A stretch of 64,000 bases of DNA from Noviherbaspirillum sp. Root189 (GCF_001428545.1 NZ_LMHZ01000001.1:62961-126960); one strand, 5' to 3'. Positions 37,354 to 45,761 are shown, counted from the first letter of the stretch. A program made the numbers and translations. The notes: generated by a model from the letters alone, not told the origin.

Positions 37354-37935
37354 ATGACCTATATCGATTCCGAATTTCACCGTGACAAAGCCCGCGCGCT
37401 CCTCAATGACGCCGAACTGATTTTTGACGATGCAGCCGTCCAGCGCGCGGTCGATGATGTCGCCGCGAAGCTGAATGATCGCTTCGACAACAATGAAGGC
37501 GCTCCCTTCCCGCTCGTGCTTGGCGTCATGGGGGGCGCGGTGGTGTTTTGCGGCCAGTTGCTGACGCGGCTGAAGTTTCCGCTGGAATTCGACTACATGC
37601 ACGTGACCCGCTATGGCAGCAAGGACCAGGGCGGCAAGATCGAGTGGAAAGTGATTCCGCGTTCCAACGTACAGGATCGCACGGTCATCGTGCTGGATGA
37701 CATTCTGGACGAAGGCGAAACGCTGGCGCATGTGAAGGAGCGCCTGCTGGAAATGGGTGCGGCGGAAGTCGTGCTGGCGGTGTTCGCCGACAAGAATATC
37801 GGCAAGAGCAAGCCGGTGACGGCGGACTATATCGGCCTGACGCTGCCGAACAAGTTTGTGGTGGGTTACGGGATGGATGCCTATGGTTACTGGCGTAACC
37901 TCCCGAGTATCTGGGCAATCAAGACGGGCGGGTAA
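37354..37935 (+). CDS. hpt: Hypoxanthine-guanine phosphoribosyltransferase family
   Basis: 193-aa purine salvage enzyme transferring phosphoribose from PRPP to a 6-oxopurine. The PRPP loop VIVLDDILDEGET is clear; LGVMGGAVVFCGQLL is the pyrophosphate-binding loop and FVVGYGMDAYGYWRNLPSIW the C-terminal base-binding part. Start at 37354 preferred (GAGG upstream); a GTG at 37339 is possible. Related bacterial proteins are annotated hypoxanthine-guanine PRTase. Confidence 0.9.
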   Translation: MTYIDSEFHRDKARALLNDAELIFDDAAVQRAVDDVAAKLNDRFDNNEGAPFPLVLGVMGGAVVFCGQLLTRLKFPLEFDYMHVTRYGSKDQGGKIEWKVIPRSNVQDRTVIVLDDILDEGETLAHVKERLLEMGAAEVVLAVFADKNIGKSKPVTADYIGLTLPNKFVVGYGMDAYGYWRNLPSIWAIKTGG

Positions 37936-38004
37936 GCACGGATAAGCGCGTACCAGACGTTCGGAGACGATCCGTCTTTTACCATCTGCGTCCTTGCCTG
38001 AACG

Positions 38005-38040
38005 AAAAAGCCGGCAGACTCCCGCGAGTCGGCCGGCTTC
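38005..38040 (-). terminator. Terminator, best read for the minus strand
   Basis: Stem AAGCCGGC / GCCGGCTT with inner GACT/AGTC pairing. On the minus strand the stem is followed by five T residues (A-run at 38005-38009), right after the nitronate monooxygenase stop. It may also stop plus-strand reading from hpt (TTGTTTTA follows). Confidence 0.85.
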
Positions 38041-38046
38041 CTTGTT

Positions 38047-39018
38047 TTATATGCCGATCCGCTTTTTCGCGGCCACGTACTCGGCGGTCAGTTTCTCCAT
38101 TACTTCCGGCACGCTCATGACCGCATCCATCAGGCCGACGCCCTGACCGGCACCCCAGATATCGCGCCATGCCTTGGCTTTGCTGCCGCCACCGGAGCCG
38201 AAATTCATTGCCGACTTATCGGCTTGCGGCAGGTTGTCCGGATCCAGTCCCGCAGCGACGATCGACTTGCGCAGGTAGTTGCCATGCACGCCAGTGAACA
38301 GGTTGGTGTAGATGACGTCCGCTGCCGCCGATTCCACGATTGCCTGACGATAGTTGTCGTCGACATTGGCTTCCCTGGTCGCCAGCCAGCGTGATCCGAT
38401 GTAAGCGAAGTCGGCCCCCATGGCCTGCGCCGCCAGCACCGCATCGCCGGTCGCGATGGAACCCGACAAGGCGATCGGTCCCTTGAAGAACTTGCGCACC
38501 TCGCCGACCAGTGCGAAGGGCGACAGCGCGCCCGCATGGCCACCGGCACCTGCGGCCACCAGGATCAGGCCATCAACGCCGGCTTCCAGCGCCTTCTGCG
38601 CATGACGGATCGAAATCACGTCGTGCAGCACGATGCCGCCATAGCTATGGATCGCGTCCAGCATTTCCTTCGGCGGTGCGCGCAGGCTGGAAATGATGAT
38701 GGGGATCTGGTGCTTTACGCAAACTTCAACGTCATGCGCCAGGCGGTCATTGGACTGGTGCACGATCTGGTTGACCGCGATGGGACCGACCCTGGCGCCG
38801 GGATTGCTGCGCTTGAAGGTTTCCAGATCAGCCTGGATCTCGGTCAGCCAGGTATCCAGCAATTCCGCCGGACGCGCATTCAGTGCCGGGAATGAACCGA
38901 CGATACCGGCCTTGCACTGCGCCTTGACCAGTTCCGGGCCGCTGGCGATGAACATCGGCGACGCAATAACGGGCAGGCTCAGGTTCTGCAAAACCGCCGG
39001 CAAATGATTGTTGCTCAT
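38047..39018 (-). CDS. Nitronate monooxygenase (FMN-dependent)
   Basis: 323-aa TIM-barrel flavoprotein of the NMO/2-nitropropane dioxygenase family, which oxidises alkyl nitronates (e.g. propionate-3-nitronate). FMN-binding motifs: IASPMFIASGPELVKAQ, VAAGAGGHAGALSPFAL, LSGSIATGDAVLAAQAMGADFAYIGSRW. Divergent from a TetR-type regulator across a 167-base spacer, which probably controls it. Confidence 0.92.
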   Translation of the reverse strand: MSNNHLPAVLQNLSLPVIASPMFIASGPELVKAQCKAGIVGSFPALNARPAELLDTWLTEIQADLETFKRSNPGARVGPIAVNQIVHQSNDRLAHDVEVCVKHQIPIIISSLRAPPKEMLDAIHSYGGIVLHDVISIRHAQKALEAGVDGLILVAAGAGGHAGALSPFALVGEVRKFFKGPIALSGSIATGDAVLAAQAMGADFAYIGSRWLATREANVDDNYRQAIVESAAADVIYTNLFTGVHGNYLRKSIVAAGLDPDNLPQADKSAMNFGSGGGSKAKAWRDIWGAGQGVGLMDAVMSVPEVMEKLTAEYVAAKKRIGI

Positions 39019-39128
39019 GAAAACTCCTTGGATGTGGCTCCGAACCGTTCCGCTTACGTAACGAAATTCGTTGCAAAATTTGTCATGCGCCTGTCGGCCG
39101 ATCTCGATTGGCCGATTGCGTTTTTTTA

Positions 39129-39155
39129 TTTTCTGTTTATGATGTTATCAGAAAA
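39129..39155. promoter_or_regulatory. Candidate TetR operator between nmo and tetR
   Basis: Dyad TTTTCTG ... CAGAAAA with arms extending to 9 of 12 matches, centred in the A/T-rich divergent region, 31 bases before the regulator start. Size (27 bases) and symmetry suit a TetR dimer-of-dimers or dimer site. Inferred only. Confidence 0.4.
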
Positions 39156-39185
39156 AACAACGTTTTTGCACAACGCCTCTGGAAC

Positions 39186-39845
39186 ATGAAATCTAAAAAA
39201 ACACCGGTGGTTGATTTCCGCCAGGCACAGGAAGAATTACGCAGCACGCTCAGGCAGGGCATGCTGGAAGCCGCCACGCGGCTGCTGACCGAAGAAGGTC
39301 CGGCGGCAATGACGGTCCGGCGCGTCGCCGACGCCGTGAACTGCTCGACCACCCTGCTCTACTCGCTGTTCGGCGGCAAGGATGGCCTTGCCAACGAGTT
39401 GTACCTGGAAGGCTTTGCGCGCCTGAAAGCGGAGTTTGCCGCTGCGGCGCAGGCCGCGAAAAAGAAATCCGATACCGAAGGCCTGGGACCGCTGCTCTTG
39501 CACGCGCGGGTGTATCACGAGTATGCGAAGCGTAATCCGAGTTACTACATGGTGATGTTTGGCGACGCGATTGCCGGCTTTGTGCCGCCGATCGAATCGC
39601 GCAATCAGGCCTGGGAATCGCTGGCTGTGCTGATCGAGACGTTTGACGCGGCGATGAAGGATGGGACGCTGCCGCCTTCGAATCCGACTGCCGCGGCGCG
39701 CTTGTTGTGGGCGGCGATGCATGGCGCGGTGAGTTTGGAGTTGAAGGGGTATTACCTGAAGAGCGAGCGCGCGGATGAGTTGTTTAATGCGGCGGTGAAT
39801 GCGGTGTTGCGGTCGTTGCAGATGGGGGAGAAGGAAGTAGCGTAG
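39186..39845 (+). CDS. TetR-family transcriptional regulator
   Basis: 219-aa regulator. The N-terminal helix-turn-helix is AATRLLTEEGPAAMTVRRVADAVNCSTTLLYSLFGGKDGL (~25-65). The C-terminal ligand domain (~90-215) has TetR_C-like helices including LLHARVYHEYAKRNPSYYMVMFG. Start at 39186 chosen because the family N-terminus starts here. Likely repressor of the divergent nitronate monooxygenase gene and/or itself. Confidence 0.9.
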   Translation: MKSKKTPVVDFRQAQEELRSTLRQGMLEAATRLLTEEGPAAMTVRRVADAVNCSTTLLYSLFGGKDGLANELYLEGFARLKAEFAAAAQAAKKKSDTEGLGPLLLHARVYHEYAKRNPSYYMVMFGDAIAGFVPPIESRNQAWESLAVLIETFDAAMKDGTLPPSNPTAAARLLWAAMHGAVSLELKGYYLKSERADELFNAAVNAVLRSLQMGEKEVA

Positions 39846-39922
39846 GCGGGGGTTGGTGTGCTTTTATCGCCGCATTGTTCTGTTCAGCCCCAACGGATTT
39901 TTGGTTTAACAGGCAAGTTCGT

Positions 39923-39975
39923 TGACTCAACCGCACTACCCCCATCCTAGCCTTCCCCCTACAAGGGGGAAGGGA
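39923..39975. repeat. Single G-rich intergenic repeat unit, copy C
   Basis: One half-element only: CAACCGCACTACCCCCATCC followed by the CCTTCCCCCTACAAGGGGGAAGG hairpin. It matches the right-hand unit of copy F, without the facing partner. Confidence 0.8.
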
Positions 39976-40079
39976 CCGGGCGGTGCAGGCGCGAAGGTCA
40001 GAGCACTTGCCCCGCGTTGTGCATAGAGGCTGTGGTGGTTGTTCCCCTGTGCCGACGCCAAAAGAGTGCGCGTCAAAAC

Positions 40080-40210
40080 GGATAAAGAAGCGAAACCTGT
40101 TTGAGCCGCAGGCGAGTTTCGGGGTCGCACCTCGGCGGCCCCCTTTCTTTGCTTACTTTCTTTGGCGAAGCAAAGAAAGTGAGTGGCCCGCCGGGGCCAG
40201 TCCCGGCAAG
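40080..40210. repeat. GC-rich repeat with CTTTCTTTGCTT hairpin
   Basis: Contains a perfect 12-bp inverted repeat CTTTCTTTGCTT (40143-40154) / AAGCAAAGAAAG (40168-40179), preceded by GTTTGAGCCGCAGGCGAG and followed by GTGGCCCGCCGGGGCCAGTC. This layout is characteristic of a dispersed extragenic element I know from several proteobacterial genomes. It is present once in the window, so repetition was not seen here. Confidence 0.55.
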
Positions 40211-40286
40211 CATCCTCGAAGAACAGAACGTCCTGCATTACCGAAGAAAAAACATCACGAGAAACCAAAACCCAAAGGAGCCCATC

Positions 40287-41144
40287 ATGAACTACGAATG
40301 CCTCACCCTCACCATCACCAACAAAATCGCCCACCTAACCCTCAACCGCCCCGCCACCCTCAACACCATGCACCCCGCGCTCTGGCGCGAACTCACCCAC
40401 GCCCTCACCACCCTGAACCGTGAAGCCAACGCCAGGGTGCTCATCATCTCCTCAACAGGCAAACACTTCACCGCCGGCATGGCCCTCGACGTCTTCGGCG
40501 CCGACACCGGCATCTCGCTCAACGACAGCACGGCAGCCGGCCGCGCCAACATCGTCCCCCAGCTCACCGACATGCAACAGGCATTCAACCTGATTGAACA
40601 GCTGCGCATGCCCGTCATCGCCGCCATCCAGGGCGGCTGCATCGGTGGCGGCGTCGACATGATCAGCGCCTGCGACATCCGACTCGCTACCGCCGACGCT
40701 TTCTTTTGCATCCAGGAAATCAACATCGGCATGACCGCCGACCTTGGCACCTTGCAACGCCTGCCCAAACTGATCCCGGAAGGCATCGTGCACGAGATGG
40801 CCTACACCGGCCGCCGCTTGCCCGCGCAACGCGCATTCGCGGTCGGTTTGGTCAATGAAATATTCGATACGCAGGACACAATGCTCGAAGCCGCCCTGCA
40901 AATGGCCCGCGAAATCGCCGAAAAACCGCCAGTCGCCATCTGGGGCAGCAAACAGGCCATCCACTACGCACGCGATCATTCGACCCATGACGCCCTGCAA
41001 CAGATGGGCTGGCTGCAGTCGGGCATCTGGCAGACCGGCAACCTGGTGGAAGCCTTCACCGCCAAGCAGCAGGGACGCGCACCGCAATACGACGACCTAG
41101 CGCCGCTGCATTCCTTCAGCGAAGGCAAGTACGAACTGAAATAA
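40287..41144 (+). CDS. Enoyl-CoA hydratase/isomerase
   Basis: 285-aa crotonase-fold protein: N-terminal ITNKIAHLTLNRPATLNTMH, oxyanion-hole segments GKHFTAGMALDVF and IQGGCIGGGVDMISACDIRLA, and EINIGMTADLGTLQRLPKLI with the catalytic acid region. The pattern DLG...  in the last block is typical of delta3,5-delta2,4-dienoyl-CoA isomerase-like members. The first ~300 bases are notably C-rich on the coding strand compared with neighbours. Start at 40287 has AAAGGAG upstream. Followed by a dienoyl-CoA-reductase-like SDR, together suggesting unsaturated fatty-acid beta-oxidation. Confidence 0.88.
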   Translation: MNYECLTLTITNKIAHLTLNRPATLNTMHPALWRELTHALTTLNREANARVLIISSTGKHFTAGMALDVFGADTGISLNDSTAAGRANIVPQLTDMQQAFNLIEQLRMPVIAAIQGGCIGGGVDMISACDIRLATADAFFCIQEINIGMTADLGTLQRLPKLIPEGIVHEMAYTGRRLPAQRAFAVGLVNEIFDTQDTMLEAALQMAREIAEKPPVAIWGSKQAIHYARDHSTHDALQQMGWLQSGIWQTGNLVEAFTAKQQGRAPQYDDLAPLHSFSEGKYELK

Positions 41145-41188
41145 CGATCGCCAACACTCTTCCCGCATTCACATTCAAGGAGACAAGC

Positions 41189-42091
41189 ATGTTTGAACCC
41201 AAACTGTTGCAAGGCAAACGCATTCTGGTGACCGGTGGCGGCACCGGCCTCGGCCGCGCGATGGCGGAAAAATATTTATCGCTCGGCGCCGACATCTACA
41301 TCTGCGGCCGCCGCAAACCAGTGTGCGACGAGACTGCGAAAGAAATGATGGCCACCTATGGCGGCTCGGTAAAAACCTTCGGCATCGATATTCGCGACGC
41401 TGCAGCAGTGGATGATATGGTCGAGCAGATTTTTGCCGAAGGTCCGCTCACGGGCCTGGTGAACAATGCGGCAGGCAACTTTATCTCGCCTACATCGGCC
41501 TTGTCGCCGCGCGGCTTCGATGCGATCGCCAATATCGTGATGCACGGGACTTTCTACGTCACGCATGCGGTCGGACGGCGTTGGGTGGAGATGGCGGCAA
41601 AGGGACAATGGAAACCGGAAGACGGCTATCGCAGCGTGGTGTCGATCATCGTCACCTGGGTGCTGAACGGCGGTCCCTTCGTCGTCCCATCGTCAATGAG
41701 CAAGGCGGCGATCCATGCGATGACCATGTCGCTGGCCACCGAGTGGGCGCAGTACGGCATACGCCTGAATGCGATTGGCCCGGGTGAAATCCCGACTGAG
41801 GGCATGAGCAAGCGCCTGAACCCGGGAGAAGCGCCCGGCGCACGTTCCGCCGCGATCAACCCGATGGGACGTGCAGGCAAGATGGAAGAATTGCAGAACC
41901 TTGCAAGCTTCCTGATGAGCAATGGCTGCGATTGGCTGACCGGTCAGGCAATCATGATGGATGGCGGCAACCACCTGGCGACAGGCGGCAATTTCTATGA
42001 ATTGCGCTCGTGGTCGGAACAGCAGTGGAAAGAAGCGCGCGACCGGATCGAGGCGCAGAACAAGAAGGACAGAGAGCAGCGCACAGCTTGA
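41189..42091 (+). CDS. SDR oxidoreductase, 2,4-dienoyl-CoA reductase-like
   Basis: 300-aa short-chain dehydrogenase: nucleotide-binding TGGGTGLGRAMAEKYLSLGA, NNAAGNF, and ATEWAQYGIRLNAIGPGEIPTEG. The classical Y-x-x-x-K is replaced by S-M-S-K (PSSMSKAAIHAM), as in eukaryotic peroxisomal-type dienoyl-CoA reductases, which use other residues. Best read as a 2,4-dienoyl-CoA reductase working with the upstream hydratase/isomerase. AAGGAG upstream. Confidence 0.88.
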   Translation: MFEPKLLQGKRILVTGGGTGLGRAMAEKYLSLGADIYICGRRKPVCDETAKEMMATYGGSVKTFGIDIRDAAAVDDMVEQIFAEGPLTGLVNNAAGNFISPTSALSPRGFDAIANIVMHGTFYVTHAVGRRWVEMAAKGQWKPEDGYRSVVSIIVTWVLNGGPFVVPSSMSKAAIHAMTMSLATEWAQYGIRLNAIGPGEIPTEGMSKRLNPGEAPGARSAAINPMGRAGKMEELQNLASFLMSNGCDWLTGQAIMMDGGNHLATGGNFYELRSWSEQQWKEARDRIEAQNKKDREQRTA

Positions 42092-42108
42092 TCGGCTGAC
42101 GCTGTAGC

Positions 42109-42132
42109 GGCTGAGGCTGAGGCTGAGGCTGA
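42109..42132. repeat. Tandem hexamer (GGCTGA)4
   Basis: Four exact copies of GGCTGA in the 93-base gap between the SDR gene and the convergent MBL-fold gene. A simple-sequence tract that could vary by slippage; no gene is affected. Confidence 0.9.
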
Positions 42133-42184
42133 TTGAGGGTGTGACGAAGGCGACGGATCAGAACACGGCAAACACCACCTGTTC

Positions 42185-43093
42185 TCAATCCCGATTCCGA
42201 AGCGCCTCGCCACTCACCTCGGCCGCACCAACGCGCACCAGTTGCTCGACCGCCCATTGCGCAAGCGCGTGCTCATCCTGATGCAAAAAGCGCCGATTCG
42301 CCTCGCCGAACAGATACATTTCCGACATCAGTTGCGGCACCTGCGCCAACGGCAGGCTTTGCTTTTCCAGCAGCAAAAACTTCAGCAATACCTTGATCGC
42401 GTTTTGCGCGTTACGCGCCGGATCGGCGGCAAAATACGCCAGCCGCGAGTAAGCGGTTTCAAGGGCCTTGCCGATGTTACTGAACGGCGCGCCATGCCCG
42501 GGAATCACCAGCTTCACATCCAGCGCGGCAATCATGTCCAGCGTCGCGCGCACTTCCGCAAAACCGGATTCGCCTTCCAGCTCGGGGAAAACCACACCGA
42601 AGCCATGCTCCCACAAGGCATCGGCGGAAATCAGGATGCCTTCATCCGGGCAAAAGAACACCAGCGAATGCGGATCGTGCCCGGGCGCCCCCAGCACCTG
42701 CCATGGCAGGTCGCCGAGCGTAATCACATCGCCCGGCGTCAGTGTCTCCTCGAAGCGGAAGCGCTCGCATTGCTGGCCGGTCGCTTCATATGTCAGCTCG
42801 TCTTCGTTCCAGGTTTGCACCTTGGCCGCCTCTGAAGCCGGAATCGCGGTGCGGCACAAGAAGCGGCGCTGCAGCGCGGCGTTGCCGCCGCAGTGATCGG
42901 AATGCAGATGGGTGTTGACCAGCCGGTCCAGTGGACGACCCTGCAACGCATGCTCGACCAGGGCCACCGTTTGCGCAGCGTGAGTCGCATATCCGCTGTC
43001 CACCAGCGCAGTCTCGTTCCGGCCTGTAAAGAGAATGTTGTTCGACGACAGCCAGCCGCGCTCGAACACTTCCATCGATGCGGGTAGTTTCAT
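42185..43093 (-). CDS. MBL-fold metallo-hydrolase
   Basis: 302-aa metallo-beta-lactamase-fold hydrolase with the zinc motif NTHLHSDHCGGN, further metal His in APGHDPHSLVFF, and ISADALWEHGFG, IPGHGAPF. Similar to glyoxalase II-like hydrolases. Its ATG overlaps the stop of the upstream membrane-protein gene (TGA/ATG), so it is the third gene of an isomerase-membrane protein-MBL operon. Substrate unknown. Confidence 0.88.
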   Translation of the reverse strand: MKLPASMEVFERGWLSSNNILFTGRNETALVDSGYATHAAQTVALVEHALQGRPLDRLVNTHLHSDHCGGNAALQRRFLCRTAIPASEAAKVQTWNEDELTYEATGQQCERFRFEETLTPGDVITLGDLPWQVLGAPGHDPHSLVFFCPDEGILISADALWEHGFGVVFPELEGESGFAEVRATLDMIAALDVKLVIPGHGAPFSNIGKALETAYSRLAYFAADPARNAQNAIKVLLKFLLLEKQSLPLAQVPQLMSEMYLFGEANRRFLHQDEHALAQWAVEQLVRVGAAEVSGEALRNRD

Positions 43094-43539
43094 TTTTTCA
43101 TTTGATAGGCCAGCGAGATCTTGGCGAATTCCACCAGGATGGATTGCGAACCACCGTTGAAGGTTGTGAAGGAGTTACCGGTGCGGACCACCAGGCGCGG
43201 TGGAAAGATCGCCGACAGGTAGGGAATGCCGATCATCTTGGCGCTGCGGATGTCGCGCCATTCGACATGGCGGTTATACATCCAGCGTTGCGTGATGCCG
43301 GACTCGTTGATCGTGATGGTCGAGCGCAGGAACCAGTAATAGCTGATGATCAGCATCAGCGCGGCACCGGCGAGCAAGGCTTTGACGCCAAAACCGTATT
43401 GCATCAGCGGAAAACGGATCGCGATATTCATCCCGTAAGTCGCGAGCAGGATCGTGACGACCGTTGCCAGGATTTTGAACCAGAGGCTGTACGCGGGACC
43501 GGTAAGAGCTTGCTGCGGTTTGTAGAAATCGAGAGTCAT
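43090..43539 (-). CDS. Small membrane protein with PH-like C-terminal domain
   Basis: 149-aa protein with two transmembrane helices (~20-40 and ~52-72), then a soluble beta-rich part (STITINESGITQRWMYNRHVEWRDIRSAKMIGI) typical of bacterial PH-like/DUF domains beside membrane anchors. Function unknown. Overlaps its downstream neighbour and lies 3 bases after the upstream isomerase gene. Confidence 0.75.
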   Translation of the reverse strand: MTLDFYKPQQALTGPAYSLWFKILATVVTILLATYGMNIAIRFPLMQYGFGVKALLAGAALMLIISYYWFLRSTITINESGITQRWMYNRHVEWRDIRSAKMIGIPYLSAIFPPRLVVRTGNSFTTFNGGSQSILVEFAKISLAYQMKK

Positions 43540-43542
43540 TGT

Positions 43543-44169
43543 CTATTTGTTACGTTGCACGCCTTGCGGCACATTGCCCGCACGGAGGAAGGGCTCGGAC
43601 CGGAAGAAGGAATCGCCGCGCAGGTACGCCTGCAGCATGTCGGTCGCATCCAATCCCCAGAAACAACGATTATCCACTACCGCGGTCGGCACGCCAAACA
43701 CACCGGCGGCAATCGCCTGCTCACCATGATTGCGCAGTTGTTGCTTGACCGCGGGGGTATCGAGCATGTCGGGCGTGACGGACAATTCGTTCAACAACTG
43801 GCTGAAGTTGTCGCTTTCATTAGGGAGTTTGCCTTCGCGCCAGACCCAGCGAAACAGACGTCGCACGACTGCCGGCGTGCTGCCGAGGGCAATGCACAGG
43901 CGCAGCAACGGCAAGGGGTTGAACGGATGCTGGGCGGGCATCGTCAGCGGGATGCCATGCTTGTGCGCAAGCCAGGCGCAGTGCTCGTAGGTCCATTGAC
44001 GTTTCGGCACGATTTCGGCGGGACCGCGGTTGTCCCAGTGCGTGAGCAAGGCGGCGAACAGGACTGGCTTGAAGTCAATTTGCACATCGCCGGGCAGCGT
44101 ATGCAGCAGTTCGCTTTGCAGATAGGCAAAAGGCGAGATGAAGTCGAAGTACCAGTCGATCTTTTGCAT
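43543..44169 (-). CDS. 2-hydroxychromene-2-carboxylate isomerase / DsbA-like
   Basis: 208-aa protein with thioredoxin-fold and DsbA/kappa-GST architecture: WYFDFISPFAYLQSELL at the start (Ser active-site region of HCCA isomerases, no CxxC), PFNPLPLLRLCIALG, and GVFGVPTAVVDNRCFWGLDATDML near the end. Such enzymes isomerise 2-hydroxychromene-2-carboxylate in naphthalene-type degradation using glutathione, but most homologues have unknown substrates. GGGAG precedes the start. First gene of its operon. Confidence 0.88.
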   Translation of the reverse strand: MQKIDWYFDFISPFAYLQSELLHTLPGDVQIDFKPVLFAALLTHWDNRGPAEIVPKRQWTYEHCAWLAHKHGIPLTMPAQHPFNPLPLLRLCIALGSTPAVVRRLFRWVWREGKLPNESDNFSQLLNELSVTPDMLDTPAVKQQLRNHGEQAIAAGVFGVPTAVVDNRCFWGLDATDMLQAYLRGDSFFRSEPFLRAGNVPQGVQRNK

Positions 44170-44269
44170 AGTGTTGCTCCCTTGGCATGGTTTCGGTTGC
44201 TCCTTCCTTCTGCAAGGAGATGATCATGATGTTTCCCTTTGACTGAGGGGCATTCCTGCTACCGGCCTG

Positions 44270-44387
44270 CTCCTTCCCCCTCTTAGGGGGAAGGTTGGGA
44301 TGGGGGTAGTGCGGTCGCTTCATCGACTGCGATATCTCGATCGCACTACCCCCACCCTAGCCCTCCCCCTGCAAGGGGGAGGGAACC
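44270..44387. repeat. Paired G-rich intergenic repeat, copy D
   Basis: Y unit left, X unit right (C-runs at 44349-44369 = four G-runs on the minus strand). The shared spacer ends GTGCGGTCG / CGATCGCAC extend the arms. It lies between two minus-strand operons. Confidence 0.88.
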
Positions 44388-44438
44388 TGTTCAATACTGG
44401 CAGATCACGGCGATGCCACTTATTTCACAACGCGCAAT

Positions 44439-44648
44439 TCAAAACAACGCGTCCTGCCGCCGACGAATTTCCACCCACACCGCACGCTTCACGTCATTCG
44501 TCGCCGTGCTCCACATTCTGATCTCGTCGATCGTGCGGAAGCATCCTTCGCACAAACCGCTCACTGCGTCCATCTTGCAGATATTGATGCAGGGCGACGG
44601 CACCGTACCGGTGTCGTTGTCCGTGATTGGATCGTAGTTCACCGTCAT
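44439..44648 (-). CDS. DUF1289 domain protein
   Basis: 69-aa DUF1289 protein with the conserved Cys set: SPCINICKMD, LCEGCFRTIDEIRMW. Possibly binds a metal; family function unknown. Its ATG overlaps the ybaK-like stop codon, so it is the last gene of a UDG-YbaK-DUF1289 set. Confidence 0.9.
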   Translation of the reverse strand: MTVNYDPITDNDTGTVPSPCINICKMDAVSGLCEGCFRTIDEIRMWSTATNDVKRAVWVEIRRRQDALF

Positions 44649-45151
44649 GCCGATTCCATTTCAGTGCGCAGGGCGACGTCGGCGACCGGTGCGCCAGTCA
44701 TGTTGCGTAATTGTTCGGGCGTCAGGTTGAAAACTGCATGCGGATGTCCTGCCGCTGCCCAGACGCTGGGCAGTTTCATCAAATCTTCGTCGATCAGCAT
44801 GACGGTCTTTTCTACATGCCCGATCGGGCAGACGCCACCGATCGCGTAACCGATGCGCGTTTTTACAAACTTCGCATCGGCTCTGCCGAGCGGCCCGACG
44901 ATGGCCGCGACCTTCTGTTCATCGACCCGATTGACGCCGCTGGCGACCACCATCACCGCCGCGTCATCGGACAGACGGCGAAACACGATGGACTTGGCAA
45001 TTTCCGCCACGCCGCAGCCGAGGCCGGCAGCCGCTTCGGCCGACGTCTTGCCGGTTTCGGGCAGCATGACCACCGGCTTGTCATGGCCAAGCGCTGCGAG
45101 CAGGTCGGCAACGCGTTGCGCGGAATCGGGAAGTTTTGTTGTTGTGCTCAT
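44645..45151 (-). CDS. YbaK/EbsC-family aminoacyl-tRNA deacylase
   Basis: 168-aa YbaK-fold protein. The conserved Lys is in EIAKSIVFR; GVCPIGHVEK and AAAGHPHAVFNLTPEQL complete the site. Family members hydrolyse mischarged Cys-, Ala- or other tRNAs (editing). The exact tRNA specificity is not predictable. Overlaps both neighbours by 4 bases (ATGA). Confidence 0.9.
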   Translation of the reverse strand: MSTTTKLPDSAQRVADLLAALGHDKPVVMLPETGKTSAEAAAGLGCGVAEIAKSIVFRRLSDDAAVMVVASGVNRVDEQKVAAIVGPLGRADAKFVKTRIGYAIGGVCPIGHVEKTVMLIDEDLMKLPSVWAAAGHPHAVFNLTPEQLRNMTGAPVADVALRTEMESA

Positions 45152-45744
45152 TGTGCAGTCTTGAATAAGGGTTCGATGCGTTCGCGCAGGATCGGCAACA
45201 CCTCCAGCTCGAACCAGGGATTCATTTTGAACCAGTAGCGGTTGCGCGGGCTGGGATGCGGCAATGGCAAGTAGCGCGGCAGGTAGTCGCGGAAGGCCGC
45301 CACCGTATCGGTCAGCGTTGACCTGGCATTTTCGCGCAAATAATATTCCTGCGCATACCGGCCGATCAGCAACACCAGTTGTACATCAGGCATCGCTTGC
45401 AGCAGCGGGGCATGCCATGTGGGCGCGCACTCCGGTCGCGGCGGCAGGTCGCCGCTGCGACCCTTGCCCGGATAGCAAAAGCCGGTCGGCACGATGGCCA
45501 CCCGGGATGCATCGTAAAAACTGTCGCGCGACAGGTTCAGCCATTCGCGCAAGCGATCGCCCGATGGATCATTCCACGGGATGCCGGTGTCGTGTACCTT
45601 GCGTCCCGGCGCCTGGCCGACGATCAGCAGCCTGGCAGTCGCGCCCGCCTGCACCACCGGACGCGGGCCGTGCGGCAGGTTGGCTTCGCAGCGACGGCAG
45701 GTGCTGATGTCGGTCAACAGCGCAGGAAGTTCCAGCTTGCCCAC
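45148..45744 (-). CDS. Uracil-DNA glycosylase family protein
   Basis: 198-aa UDG-superfamily protein: LLTDISTCRRCEANLPHG, LLIVGQAPGRKVHDTGIPWNDPSGDRLREWL, and PLPHPSPRNRYWFKMNPWFE. The first motif is GQAPG, and only two Cys are near the N-terminus, so a four-Cys [4Fe-4S] cluster is not evident; this fits the 'UDG family, SMUG/uracil-DNA-glycosylase-like' group found in Burkholderiales. Repairs uracil or related lesions (inferred). Lies 17 bases downstream of the HMG-CoA lyase gene. Confidence 0.85.
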   Translation of the reverse strand: MGKLELPALLTDISTCRRCEANLPHGPRPVVQAGATARLLIVGQAPGRKVHDTGIPWNDPSGDRLREWLNLSRDSFYDASRVAIVPTGFCYPGKGRSGDLPPRPECAPTWHAPLLQAMPDVQLVLLIGRYAQEYYLRENARSTLTDTVAAFRDYLPRYLPLPHPSPRNRYWFKMNPWFELEVLPILRERIEPLFKTAQ

Positions 45745-45761
45745 TTCTATCCCGTTGCCTG

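Larger units (their letters stand above)
39846..40286. other. 441-base intergenic region rich in repeats
   Basis: Holds a single copy of the G-rich repeat (39923-39975) and a second GC-rich hairpin repeat (about 40080-40210). The open frames across it are repeat-encoded and not credible. An AAAGGAG site at the right end serves the enoyl-CoA hydratase gene. Confidence 0.7.
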
